Source: Bacteroidales bacterium UBA4116
GTDB taxonomy: Bacteria > Bacteroidota > Bacteroidia > Bacteroidales > Tannerellaceae
DNA: 64,000 nucleotides
Direction: 5' to 3'
NCBI GenBank assembly: GCA_002381645.1
Contig: DFXE01000001.1
Span: forward strand, 249,479-313,478
Of this stretch, positions 43,659-53,507 are shown in pieces. The position numbers and the translations under genes are program-made. The notes below the pieces were generated by a model. The model was not told the origin of the DNA, did not search any database, and worked only from the letters and a program-made list of their open reading frames with translations. Position 1 is the stretch's first letter, and the number at the start of each line of letters is the position of its first letter.

Positions 43659-44867
43659 ATGAAACCTGAAGATTATATAACGAGAGAGAATGAATATGGC
43701 GCCCATAATTATCATCCGCTGCCTGTTGTACTGAAAAAAGGAAAGGGCGTTTATGTATGGGATGTCGAAGGAAAGCGTTACCTCGACTTTTTAGCCGGAT
43801 ATTCGGCATTGAACCAGGGGCATTGCCATCCGGAAATTATCCGCGCGTTAAATGAACAATCCGAAAGGCTTACACTCGTTTCGCGCGCTTTTTACTCGGA
43901 CCTACTGGGAGAGTATATGGAATATGCCTGCCGTTATTTCGGATACGATAAATTACTTCCGATGAACTCCGGCGCCGAAGGTGTGGAAACGGCTTTAAAA
44001 TTATGCAGGAAATGGGGATACGATAAAAAAGGCATTTTACCGGAAAAAGCTAAAATTATTGTCTGCGACGGTAATTTCCACGGGAGGACCGTTACCATCA
44101 TATCGATGAGTACCGACCCTTCCGCCTATACCGGTTTCGGGCCCTATACGCCCGGTTTTATAAAAATTCCCTATAATGATACGGCAGCATTGGAAGAAGC
44201 CCTGAATGACAAGGATGTCACCGGATTTCTGGTAGAGCCCGTACAGGGTGAGGCCGGAGTGGTGGTTCCCGACGACGGGTATCTGAGGAAGTGCTACGAC
44301 CTTTGCCGCAAACAAAACGTATTGTTCATTGCCGACGAAATACAAACAGGCATCGGCCGTACGGGGAAATTACTCGCGTGCGATTATGAAGGTATCCGCC
44401 CGGATATACTTATCCTTGGTAAAGCGCTTTCAGGTGGCGTTATGCCGGTTTCGGCCGTGCTTGCCGACAACGAGGTTATGCTTACCATAAAACCGGGCGA
44501 ACACGGTTCTACTTTCGGTGGAAACCCGTTAGCCGCCGCCGTCGGTATCGCGTCACTCAAGGTAATTAAAGACGAAAAACTCGCTGATAATGCCTTCCGC
44601 CTGGGAGAATTGTTCCGTTCGGAAATGGAAAAGATAAAGAGTCCCATGGTCAAACAAATTCGTGGAAAAGGATTGCTCAATGCTGTCGAAACCGAACCGA
44701 AAGACGGTAAAACGGCATGGGATATCTGCCTGTCGCTTATGGACAACGGACTGATCGCCAAACCTACACACGATCATACCATCCGGTTTACTCCTCCGCT
44801 TATTATTACGGAAGAACAACTAATGGATTCGGTCGGTATCATTAAACGCACATTTGAAATGTTTTAA
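43659..44867 (+). CDS. rocD: Ornithine--oxo-acid aminotransferase
   Basis: Transfers the delta-amino group of ornithine to 2-oxoglutarate, giving glutamate-5-semialdehyde (which cyclises to pyrroline-5-carboxylate) and glutamate. The 402-residue class III aminotransferase has the expected blocks: AGYSALNQGHCHPEI (near residue 46), MNSGAEGVETALKL (near 102), ADEIQTGIGRTGKLLA (near 226) and the PLP lysine Lys255 in LILGKALSGGVMP. The last block and the adjacent arginase separate it from acetylornithine or GABA aminotransferases. Arginase follows 24 nt later. Confidence 0.93.
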   Translation: MKPEDYITRENEYGAHNYHPLPVVLKKGKGVYVWDVEGKRYLDFLAGYSALNQGHCHPEIIRALNEQSERLTLVSRAFYSDLLGEYMEYACRYFGYDKLLPMNSGAEGVETALKLCRKWGYDKKGILPEKAKIIVCDGNFHGRTVTIISMSTDPSAYTGFGPYTPGFIKIPYNDTAALEEALNDKDVTGFLVEPVQGEAGVVVPDDGYLRKCYDLCRKQNVLFIADEIQTGIGRTGKLLACDYEGIRPDILILGKALSGGVMPVSAVLADNEVMLTIKPGEHGSTFGGNPLAAAVGIASLKVIKDEKLADNAFRLGELFRSEMEKIKSPMVKQIRGKGLLNAVETEPKDGKTAWDICLSLMDNGLIAKPTHDHTIRFTPPLIITEEQLMDSVGIIKRTFEMF

Positions 44868-44891
44868 ACCGGAAAAGAAAGTAAACAGGCT

Positions 44892-45788
44892 ATGAAAGTA
44901 AACGTTATTGGGGTTCCGCTGAACCTGGGATGCGACTGCGACGGTGCTGATAAAGCGCCCAACCACCTGCGCGAACGCGGATTAATGGACATTATCCGTA
45001 AACACGGGCACCGCGCCTACGACCTGGGCAATTTATATATACCGCCGGTTTCGGAAGAAGACAAGTTCGCAAGCGGTAACCGTATGAAATACCTCGATAC
45101 GATTGTGGAGGTGAACAACAACCTCGCCGAACTGGTGTACGATTCATTACGCGGGGGAGCATTTCCTTTAATAATAGGCGGCGACCATTCACTGGGACTG
45201 GGGAGCGCCTCGGGAGTGGGAAAATGCTTTGATGATTTCGGCATTATATGGCTTGACGCGCATGGGGATATCAACACTTCGGAAACGTCGCCCAGCGGTA
45301 ATATACACGGCATGCCGCTTAGCGCGCTTATGGGAATGGGCAGTCAGGAACTGGTAAATGTATATGCCCCGGGCAATAAGGTGCATCCGCAGAATGTATT
45401 CCTGGTGGGTACACGCAGCCTGGATAAAGGGGAGCTCGACCTGATCCGGCGTGAAAAGCTCAGTGTCTATCCTATGGAAGTTATCCGTAAGGAAGGTGTG
45501 GAATTTGTGGCGGCAGACATCAAAAACAAATTGAAAAGCCGGAAAATACGGAACATCCATTTCAGTATCGATGTCGACAGCATCGATCCGGCTTATGCCC
45601 CGGGTACAGGTACACCCGTTCCCGAAGGATTAACACCGGATGAATTCAAGGGTTTTGTAGATTCGATATTATCTACCAACCTGGTAAAATCGATGGATAT
45701 TGTTGAGTTGAATCCGGAACTGGATACGGAAGACAACACTACGCGGTTATGCCTCGATATCATCGACTATGTCACCGACCGGATTTAG
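44892..45788 (+). CDS. rocF: Arginase
   Basis: Hydrolyses arginine to ornithine and urea; ornithine then goes to the RocD enzyme. The 298-residue length is normal. The binuclear manganese site is visible: GGDHSLGLGSASG (near residue 97), IWLDAHGDINT (near 119) and FSIDVDSIDPAYAPGTGTP (near 225). The pattern fits arginase better than agmatinase because of the GTRSLDKGELDL region and the link to rocD. No urease was seen, so urea probably leaves the cell. It converges on tamL with a gap of 15 nt and no obvious terminator. Confidence 0.94.
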   Translation: MKVNVIGVPLNLGCDCDGADKAPNHLRERGLMDIIRKHGHRAYDLGNLYIPPVSEEDKFASGNRMKYLDTIVEVNNNLAELVYDSLRGGAFPLIIGGDHSLGLGSASGVGKCFDDFGIIWLDAHGDINTSETSPSGNIHGMPLSALMGMGSQELVNVYAPGNKVHPQNVFLVGTRSLDKGELDLIRREKLSVYPMEVIRKEGVEFVAADIKNKLKSRKIRNIHFSIDVDSIDPAYAPGTGTPVPEGLTPDEFKGFVDSILSTNLVKSMDIVELNPELDTEDNTTRLCLDIIDYVTDRI

Positions 45789-45803
45789 CTTGTCAGCCCT
45801 GCA

Positions 45804-48134
45804 TCAGAAGGGATAACCGATAGCCAGATGCCACGCTCTTGCCGATTTCTGTTTGAACGGATTCACGTTGAAATATCCGCTTTTCTCGGTATCGTAGGGG
45901 ACATGCAGGGCCAATCCCACATCTAAACGCACAACCAGGAAAGAAAGGTCGTAACGTAAACCTACCCCCGTTCCTGTTGCCAGGTCATTGAAAAACTTTC
46001 CTGATTTCAGCCGGCTGCCCGGGCGGTCATCATCCTGCCTTATCAGCCAGATGCCGCCGCTGTCGAGAAAAACGGCGCCGTGTAGATCGCCTACGATATT
46101 GAATCGGTATTCCAGGTTTGCCTCAAGCTTCAGGTCGCCCGTACGGTCGATAAAAGCATACGGGTTCTGTGTCCCGTCGGGGCGTAACGGCGGCTCATAA
46201 CGGCCGGGACCGATACTGCGGATCGTAAATGCGCGGATGCTGTTGGCTCCCCCTACGAAGAATTGTTCGCTGTAAGGAGATATACGCGCATTACCGTAAC
46301 TGTATATAGCACCTAATCCCAGACGTGCCACCAGACGGTTGTTGCGGTCGAGCTGGAAATTATAACGGACTTCCGTCGTTCCTTTTATGAATTGTGAATA
46401 AGGGCTGCCGAACAGCTTTTTCCCTTCTTTATTAAAACTATTGCCTGCAATGGCGGAAATCCCGTTTACAAGTAATCCGGATTGGGTTACAGAGGTTTGC
46501 CACCAGAACTGGTTGCGTTTACTTACCGCGTTATTATCGTAGGTGAACGTATATCCCATAGCCGGAATGAACTGGTCCTGCAAACTTAATAAAAGCCCGC
46601 GGTTCTGTTCGGCAATGCTATCCCTGAAGAAATCCGTCGGGTATAACTTATTATAGGTAAGCCTGAACGGCGTAATGGTATGGCGTGTCGTAAGCGTTGG
46701 CCTGAAATCGTATTCCATACTACCTCCTATGGAAAGCATACGGAAAAATTTGGCCCGGTTCAGCAGGTCGGCGCTTACCCGGAAGGTAGTCGTTGACGGT
46801 TGCACAAGGTCGCGGTACATATAACCGGGGAATAAAACGAACGGAATGGTCAGGGTAGAACTTATCCCTATTTCGTAACTGTTAATACGGGAGGCGCTTT
46901 GCCCTCCACGGTTACCGGTATTCCATTCATACGAACCTTTCAGTTGTACTCCGAGTAATTCACCGCCCCGGAACGCATTTCTTTTGGTCACGCTAAAAAC
47001 GGCTCCCGGCCCGAGGTAATCGTTACTTTTAGCAGCAACGTTCAATTCGAGTTCTCCGTCTAAAGGAAGGTCATAAACGGTATTTACCTGTACATCCAGT
47101 ATATTGTTCCTGCGCGACGTATCGCGAGGGGTGTATTGAAACTCTGAATAATTGAATACGCTGAGCCTTGAAAGCCCCGTTTGCGTACGTTGCTGCTCTG
47201 TCTGTTTGTAAATATCGCCGGGTTTAAAAGTGAATCTTCCGTACAACACACGCGGGCGAATACGTAATTTACCCTGGTAATACACCATCATATCCCTGTA
47301 CTGTACCGAGTCGGTAGGTTGTTCGTTATCAAAACCACGGATATTTACGGCGATGTTTCCTATCCGGTAGGGCCGCAAGGCATTCGGAGGCAGCCCGTCC
47401 TGGCGCTTTACCCGAAGCCATACTTTCCCGGGGGTTAACAACGTATCAGCCTCATAAACAATAAAGTTGGGTCTGAAATAATAGAACCCGTTATTCCGCA
47501 ACAAGGTGGATATACGCTGACGCTCTCCTTCCAGCCTGATCACATTGAACTGATCGTCTTTATGCAGCATACGCTCGTCCATCGTGGCGTTAATCAGTGT
47601 ATCGGCATAGTGGCGCATACGCATGTACCGGATGCTGTCGTAGGTATATCCGTGGTTTAATTCTACGGAATAATTGATTTTGGCTTTCCTGGGATTTTTG
47701 TCGTCCGGTAAGACTTCATAGCCCGTCGTTCCGTCGAAATATCCGTTTTCCCGCAATAAGTTATGGGCAACGGCTGCCCTTACTTCCGGATTCACGGTGC
47801 TTATAAATACCGGTTTTGCGGCGAACCGGTTGAATATCCACCGTCCGATACCCCCTTCTTTGTTAACGAACGCATTGTATATCCACAATCCTATAGGCAG
47901 GGGGATACGCCTTTTCGAACTTCCGAACAATGAGTTATTCGGGGGATAAGACAGGGCGGATTCCACTTCTTCCAGGGCATCGTCGGCTGCCTGCGATTTT
48001 TCGTGTTCGGCTACGTCGATATTTTTTATACCGGTGTACAGCACTTCACCTTCGGGCAGGTTTTTAGTGGTTGAACATGCGGCAAATAAAATTCCTAAAA
48101 TTCCATATACAAAAACAATCCTTATTCTTTTCAT
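45804..48134 (-). CDS. BamA/TamA-family outer-membrane lipoprotein (TamL-like)
   Basis: A 776-residue Omp85-family protein with an N-terminal lipobox (FAACSTTK, Cys20) rather than a plain signal peptide. This is the lipoprotein form of TamA found in Bacteroidota and called TamL. POTRA-like domains span about 25-390. The 16-strand barrel follows, with the family motif FVGGANSIRAF (near residue 620) that contains the conserved Arg of the sixth-loop region, and ends in HLAIGYPF with the terminal Phe. It starts 3 nt after tamB and is very likely its partner in moving phospholipid or proteins to the outer membrane. Confidence 0.9.
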   Translation of the reverse strand: MKRIRIVFVYGILGILFAACSTTKNLPEGEVLYTGIKNIDVAEHEKSQAADDALEEVESALSYPPNNSLFGSSKRRIPLPIGLWIYNAFVNKEGGIGRWIFNRFAAKPVFISTVNPEVRAAVAHNLLRENGYFDGTTGYEVLPDDKNPRKAKINYSVELNHGYTYDSIRYMRMRHYADTLINATMDERMLHKDDQFNVIRLEGERQRISTLLRNNGFYYFRPNFIVYEADTLLTPGKVWLRVKRQDGLPPNALRPYRIGNIAVNIRGFDNEQPTDSVQYRDMMVYYQGKLRIRPRVLYGRFTFKPGDIYKQTEQQRTQTGLSRLSVFNYSEFQYTPRDTSRRNNILDVQVNTVYDLPLDGELELNVAAKSNDYLGPGAVFSVTKRNAFRGGELLGVQLKGSYEWNTGNRGGQSASRINSYEIGISSTLTIPFVLFPGYMYRDLVQPSTTTFRVSADLLNRAKFFRMLSIGGSMEYDFRPTLTTRHTITPFRLTYNKLYPTDFFRDSIAEQNRGLLLSLQDQFIPAMGYTFTYDNNAVSKRNQFWWQTSVTQSGLLVNGISAIAGNSFNKEGKKLFGSPYSQFIKGTTEVRYNFQLDRNNRLVARLGLGAIYSYGNARISPYSEQFFVGGANSIRAFTIRSIGPGRYEPPLRPDGTQNPYAFIDRTGDLKLEANLEYRFNIVGDLHGAVFLDSGGIWLIRQDDDRPGSRLKSGKFFNDLATGTGVGLRYDLSFLVVRLDVGLALHVPYDTEKSGYFNVNPFKQKSARAWHLAIGYPF

Positions 48135-48137
48135 TGT

Positions 48138-51100
48138 CTATTCATCGGTTGTTTGTTCTTCATTCGATGTTTGCTCATCATTACCTGCCGGCTCACTATT
48201 GGTTGGTTGTTCTTCATCTACGGGCTGGGGCCTCTTTCTCCTGAAATCAAACAACTCACGGAGTTTTCTCATCTTTTTACGGAAGATGATACCTGCGCCG
48301 GTCTCGGTAATCTCCCCTTCCAGGACACTTACATAATTCCGGTCGTGGAATAGTTTGACATTCGTACTTCCCGACTGCGTAAGGCGGTATTCAAGCGAAA
48401 CATTATCCAAAAACGGTTCCGTATCCTGTGTAGCGCCGCCGGTCGACACCCTTCCCCCTACCACTACGCGGATGCGGTCGTTATAAAAACGACGGGCAAA
48501 CTGGAAGGAGAAGTCGCGCTTGGTATTTCCTTCCTGCTGGTAGGTTTCCATACCAAAACTGATATCTACCGATTTAAGCGCGTCTCCGGCAATATTGTTG
48601 ATCTCGCTGGTAAGGAAACTGTTCAGGGCGCTGTTTACGTCGAGGTTCATACCGCCCCCGCCTCCGCCGTACAGGTAAGAACCGGTCACCATCATGGCGA
48701 CTGCCTGTTTGGAACGTTCCTCCGGACCCATCGAAGCGAGTTCATTCTCTATACCGGAATCTTCAGCCGAAATAATAAATTCGGGTTCCATATCTTCCAG
48801 GCGGTCGTTAACCTGTATACCTACGTTGAAATAAACCATACGCGGAGATGTTTCCCCGGCAGTCTTAGCCGATACCCTCATCCGTTCGGTGGCTTCGACG
48901 TTGATCAACGGATTCATCACCTCTCCGTCCCACTGGATATAACTGTCTTGTGCAATATGGAACTCCTTCAACGGTACAACGGGCAGTTCGTAGTTCAATA
49001 CGCCTTCATTGAACGTATATCTGCCATTGAGCACCATATCTCCCTGCGGCGTGTACTGGAAGGATAAATCGCCCCCTCCCACTACTTCCGCGTAACTGGA
49101 CTGGTCGGGGGTGAGGTCTACACGTAACTGTACAACCGGTTCGATGTGCAATACCATCAATATATCCATTCCGCCCAACGGTAAAGGTTCCTGCCGTTGG
49201 CGTATCCGCAATAGGGTATCGGCAAAAGAGGTAAATGTAACCAGTTCAGATAGCCTGTCGCGTACGGCCAAAGGCGAATCCGTTAACACATACGTTACAT
49301 TCGTTCCTCCGAGCAAATCGAGATCTCCCCGGACAGTCAAAGCATTTAACGGCCCCCGGAGGGTGGTGGATAAGTTGACCAGTACCCGTCCGTAAACGAG
49401 GCTTTCCGATGTCCTTGCCGCATCCAGCAATTGCAGGTTGTCGGCGTTTAAGCTCAAATCGGCCATCATACGGGACAAATTGGAGAAATTGATATTTCCC
49501 GATAGTACCAGGGGATTATTATTGGCTGCAAATATATTGAAGTTGTTAAATGTCAGTATACTGTTTTGGATTTCCACCCTGTCGTCGCTAATGGTAAACT
49601 CGGAATTAGCGGGATTGACAAACACGGCGCTGCTGTCGAACTGGAAATAACCGTTGACCACAGGGGCGGATGTCGAACCGGTCACGAGCAACTGACTGTT
49701 GAGCGTTCCCCTTAACGTCGCCATACTGTCGGGGATAAACGGGCTTACCATGGAAAGCGGTAAGGTAGTTATATTAACCTGACCGTCGATATTATTGGCC
49801 GGATCGTTCGGACGGTAAACGGCCGTTGCCGTAGCTGCCTCCTGACGGTCACGCGTGAGGTGAACGTCTATCTGGTGGTTACCTTCATCCAAAGGAAGGT
49901 AAACCCCGTTCAGCATAATCTCGCCAATCCGCCCGTTCTGGAAATACAGGTCATCCACATTGGCATCCATCACGACCAGAAAAGCGTCATCGTTAGGTGC
50001 ATACCGCATATCCGCGCTTAAAATACCGGCCATATCGGGTATCTGTGGGAAGCCGTTTGAAATTCTACCCAGGTCGATCTGGCTGAGTTCGACATGCATT
50101 TCCGGATATTGTCCTGCGTTTTCCACCGAATGTATCCATAAGGAAGCGTTGTTCTGCCCTGTAAAACGAACGTTTGCCTCGATATTCTTCATATCCCTGT
50201 AGCGAATGTAATTATCCGTATTCAGGGTAAACTCATTAAAGGCAATAATCTGCCGTTCGGGGAAGAACCGTACCAGTATGGCGTCAGGTTCTTTCGTTGC
50301 GCTTACGCCCATCGATAAGCCTACGGAGTCTTTATGATTTATATACACCAGTTCGGCATCTACATAATTATTGCGTACCGTACCATTTACATGAGCGGTA
50401 AACGGCAATTGCTGCCGGTAGCGGTTCTTGTACACATCCACACGGTAAAGCAATCCGGCCGAATCGGGCCGGATCGATGCCAGTACGGTATCGATCAAAA
50501 AGGTATCGCGGTGCAAACTATACACATGGGCATCCATGCGTATGCCGTCTTCGGGCGATGTGCTCGCATCCAGCCGTAAACTGCGGAATCCGATATAGTT
50601 TTGCTGTAGAATGTTATAAATCGGATTGTCGTTTCCGGCAGTTACGACCAGGTCCATATCCGGCAGCGAAGGACGCAATGCCGCGATATCCAGTATGGAA
50701 TCCTGCTGTAGCTGGGTATTAATTTCCCGGGTGATCACATTTACCTTATCTATCATCGTGGTAAGGTCGGAATTACCGGTCAGCGCCACGCCCAGGTCGC
50801 CGGTGTTAAGCGATACCCGTGTTGTATCTTCATCTGTCCGCGCGAGCAGGGTAAGCGTTTTGGGACGGTAATACTGGCTGTCGGTACGGATCACCCAGTT
50901 ACCTATCGTGAGGTCTACCGAATGGTTTTTCTGCAGGTTGCTTTCCGCTTCGCCGAACAACTGGAAAGAGGTTGACAGCGGGGCGTCTATTAAATTCAAC
51001 GCGTACAGGTCGATACTGTCTACATCGGCAATCAGCATTCCTTTTATTTCGTCACGCCGTACGGTTCCGTCGAAAGTGACATCCATATTCACGACCGGAT

Positions 51101-52790
51101 CGTTGCTTTTCAGGTTGAGGTTTGCCTGGTTTTCCCTTAACGAAGCCGTCAGGTCGATATCCGACACTTCCGTATCGACATATCTTATGCTATCGATGTT
51201 TGCCGTCAGGTTTACCCAGGTGGAAGCGGCAAAGAAATCCGTACCCCTTCCCTCGGCCTGAAGCGATGCGGTTACCCACATGATGGAGTCATTAGGCATA
51301 AAATGTATGGGTTCGAGGCTGTCTATTGCCAGTGACGCCTGATAGGCTTCCTGTGCCATATGGTAACGGGCGTCGACATTTACCCTGGCTTTATCTTCCG
51401 TCAGCAACAGGTTGGCACGAAGTTGCTGGTTGTTTAAGCCCACATTCCCCGTCAGCCTCATGCCGCGGGGGATATTGAATTGCTGCCGCTGTTCGGCAGG
51501 CAGCATATTTAATGCAAAATTCACATTACGCGTCTGTGCCTGAAGCCTTATATCGGCCGACCTTCTTATGCTGTCCATCAGCTCGCCCATCGTTCCGGTG
51601 GCATTGAACACCAGCGCGCCGGGTAATTCCGCTTTTAACTGACGGAGAGCCAGGGCCTCCAGATTACCTTCAACATTGGCTGTCAGGCTCAGGGGCTGGT
51701 CGGGATAACCGTTCACAAAACCGGCTGGTAATCCGTTTACCAACGTAAACAGATCGTTTTTGCCGACGGAGGCCGTCAGAAGAGCCTGCAGGCTTCCTTC
51801 CGAAACGGTATCGAGTACGCTCCAGGGTACGGTTGCCAACAGGCGTATTTCGGAATCCGGTGTTTGTAAAAGGAGTTCGGGGACGTTAATAACCGTACTG
51901 TCGCTTTGGATATTCCCGGTCATGGAAGTGATTATCAGCCCCGATCGTTCTTCTACTGAAAACTCCTGTATTTCCGCTCCTATTTCTTTTTCATGATAAA
52001 CGATGGATGCTATCCGCGCGTTCAGCCTGCTGAGGGCAATATGCATCGGGTCTAATCCGGCAGCTGGCGCATCGTAATTTCCGTCGTAGTTTACATTTGT
52101 TTCAGATAAGGTAAATTGGTTTACCGTATAACGCGCCTGCCCCAGGTCGACCTGCCCGTCTTTTAACCCTGCACCGCTGATGTATGTACTCAACCGGAGT
52201 GAATCGGCAGGCATATCCAGTCCAAAGCAAATATGCCCGAATGATATATCGTCTAAGGTAACGATCCAGTTAAGCGGGGCCGAAGCGGTTGTATCCGCTT
52301 TGGAAACGGTATCCATAACTACGGTTATAGCCGACTCCGACAAACTGATACGGTTTACGGCAGCCTTTTCATCCGTCAGGCTGATATGGTCGGCACGGGC
52401 AGATAAATCGCCTACCACTCCCTTTATTTCCATTCCTTCTATAAATGAGCCTGTATTTACGCGGGCATTCACTACATGAAGCGCATCCACCGAAACGATA
52501 CGCTGCAATAAAGGGAGAGGGTTTACGCGTACCGACAGGCTTTCTACAACAGCTAACGTATCGGCAGGGGGCGTTATGACTTCAACGCCGTCGACGGTGA
52601 CGTCTAATGGAAATGAAAGCCGTATACGGTCGACATTTATTTCCATTCCGGTGGCTTCACTTGCATATCGGGTGGCTTTCTGCAATATGAAATTCTGGAC
52701 AGGTGGTATGTATAAAAGGATGGAGATCAGCAAAATCAATACAACGGGTATTAACAGAATAATCCCAATCCATTTAAGCCATTTCCTCAT
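48138..52790 (-). CDS. tamB: TamB-family translocation/assembly module protein (AsmA-like)
   Basis: A 1550-residue envelope-spanning protein. One N-terminal membrane helix (about 8-30) anchors it in the inner membrane, followed by about 1200 residues of beta-strand repeats that would form a hydrophobic groove, and the C-terminal DUF490 domain (about 1150-1490). Here ELPVVPLKEFHIAQDSYIQW and RFYNDRIRVVVGGRVSTGG stand out. A charged tail rich in Glu, Thr, Gln and Asn ends the protein. Members of this family transport phospholipid between membranes. tamL follows after 3 nt, which indicates one transcript and a joint complex. Confidence 0.92.
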   Translation of the reverse strand: MRKWLKWIGIILLIPVVLILLISILLYIPPVQNFILQKATRYASEATGMEINVDRIRLSFPLDVTVDGVEVITPPADTLAVVESLSVRVNPLPLLQRIVSVDALHVVNARVNTGSFIEGMEIKGVVGDLSARADHISLTDEKAAVNRISLSESAITVVMDTVSKADTTASAPLNWIVTLDDISFGHICFGLDMPADSLRLSTYISGAGLKDGQVDLGQARYTVNQFTLSETNVNYDGNYDAPAAGLDPMHIALSRLNARIASIVYHEKEIGAEIQEFSVEERSGLIITSMTGNIQSDSTVINVPELLLQTPDSEIRLLATVPWSVLDTVSEGSLQALLTASVGKNDLFTLVNGLPAGFVNGYPDQPLSLTANVEGNLEALALRQLKAELPGALVFNATGTMGELMDSIRRSADIRLQAQTRNVNFALNMLPAEQRQQFNIPRGMRLTGNVGLNNQQLRANLLLTEDKARVNVDARYHMAQEAYQASLAIDSLEPIHFMPNDSIMWVTASLQAEGRGTDFFAASTWVNLTANIDSIRYVDTEVSDIDLTASLRENQANLNLKSNDPVVNMDVTFDGTVRRDEIKGMLIADVDSIDLYALNLIDAPLSTSFQLFGEAESNLQKNHSVDLTIGNWVIRTDSQYYRPKTLTLLARTDEDTTRVSLNTGDLGVALTGNSDLTTMIDKVNVITREINTQLQQDSILDIAALRPSLPDMDLVVTAGNDNPIYNILQQNYIGFRSLRLDASTSPEDGIRMDAHVYSLHRDTFLIDTVLASIRPDSAGLLYRVDVYKNRYRQQLPFTAHVNGTVRNNYVDAELVYINHKDSVGLSMGVSATKEPDAILVRFFPERQIIAFNEFTLNTDNYIRYRDMKNIEANVRFTGQNNASLWIHSVENAGQYPEMHVELSQIDLGRISNGFPQIPDMAGILSADMRYAPNDDAFLVVMDANVDDLYFQNGRIGEIMLNGVYLPLDEGNHQIDVHLTRDRQEAATATAVYRPNDPANNIDGQVNITTLPLSMVSPFIPDSMATLRGTLNSQLLVTGSTSAPVVNGYFQFDSSAVFVNPANSEFTISDDRVEIQNSILTFNNFNIFAANNNPLVLSGNINFSNLSRMMADLSLNADNLQLLDAARTSESLVYGRVLVNLSTTLRGPLNALTVRGDLDLLGGTNVTYVLTDSPLAVRDRLSELVTFTSFADTLLRIRQRQEPLPLGGMDILMVLHIEPVVQLRVDLTPDQSSYAEVVGGGDLSFQYTPQGDMVLNGRYTFNEGVLNYELPVVPLKEFHIAQDSYIQWDGEVMNPLINVEATERMRVSAKTAGETSPRMVYFNVGIQVNDRLEDMEPEFIISAEDSGIENELASMGPEERSKQAVAMMVTGSYLYGGGGGGMNLDVNSALNSFLTSEINNIAGDALKSVDISFGMETYQQEGNTKRDFSFQFARRFYNDRIRVVVGGRVSTGGATQDTEPFLDNVSLEYRLTQSGSTNVKLFHDRNYVSVLEGEITETGAGIIFRKKMRKLRELFDFRRKRPQPVDEEQPTNSEPAGNDEQTSNEEQTTDE

Positions 52791-53200
52791 GTGTTATTGT
52801 TTTATCAAACCTTACTTCTTGCGTTATTCATTATTATTGATAACCTCTTACGCCATGATTTTGTTGCACTTATGTTAAAAAAAATTCGCTACTCTGAAAT
52901 ATAATGAATGAATTCATTTTTTCGTATTATTCATCCTATAACTGTGCTTCATAACATCTTAATTGGTTTTACATCTTATAATATGGATAATCGACAATAA
53001 ACATATTATACAGGAGTAAATATAATACTTTAGATTTGAGATGAATCTATTAGAGATTAGTATTTTATATTTATCTTAGGCAATATATTATTTGAAGGGG
53101 TAAGATATAATTTCCTAATCGAGGAATGTACCTGTTTAAACTGTTTCTTAAATTCCGGGTTTTGGGAGCAGCTCATTTTCTTATTTTTAAGATTTCCATA

Positions 53201-53320
53201 GGTATGGAACATTTTATTTTTTCGTTTTCCGACTATCCATGTTTACGGGAAGTTCTATTTTTTCGTTTTGAGAATCTCCGGTAAACCGGAAGTTCTTCTT
53301 TTTCGTTTTCCGAAACTTTA
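53201..53320. repeat. Imperfect 40-bp tandem repeat, three copies
   Basis: Each unit contains GGAA, then TT, then a T-rich run leading to TTTTTCGTTTT. The CG steps at 53223, 53264 and 53304 are 41 and 40 nt apart. The first copy is the most divergent. CCGG-TAAA-CCGG between the second and third units is self-complementary. A similar TTTTTTCGTATT occurs at 52916. Not coding. Confidence 0.65.
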
Positions 53321-53361
53321 TTTCTTAAAAATTATCTTCCAATAATACTATTTCCCTATCT

Positions 53362-53435
53362 ATAGAAAACAAAAGCCACGTAACGGTACAATGTTCCTTT
53401 TAAAAAATATTATAACATTGTGTTTCTACACGGCT
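53362..53435 (-). terminator. Terminator for the susC-susD operon
   Basis: On the minus strand AGCCGTGTA (53427-53435) pairs with TACGTGGCT (53374-53382) using two G-T pairs. Inside it ACAATGTT pairs with AACATTGT (53388-53395 and 53414-53421). The second arm is followed by TTTGTTTTC. It lies 73 nt after the susD stop. Confidence 0.6.
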
Positions 53436-53507
53436 CTTATTATCAGATTCCCCGGTGCTCACGCACCGGAGAATGAACACGTCAATGAATTAAGAAACTA
53501 TCAGCCA

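Larger units (their letters stand above)
52791..53507. other. 717-nt non-coding region between tamB and the sugar operon
   Basis: Very AT-rich, no supported gene. The tamB promoter should lie at the left end, but I see no exact TAnnTTTG with correct spacing (nearest is a TAAGGTTTG form near 52803-52811 on the minus strand). Inside are a 40-bp tandem repeat (53201-53320), a terminator for the susC-susD transcript (53362-53435), and a short perfect hairpin CCGGTGC/GCACCGG (53452-53469) with a TCAC loop just after the susD stop. Confidence 0.6.

Noticed and set aside
53452..53469. CCGGTGC/GCACCGG hairpin as the main terminator of susD
   Set aside because: No T run follows on the minus strand; the longer hairpin at 53362-53435 with a T-rich end is the better candidate.
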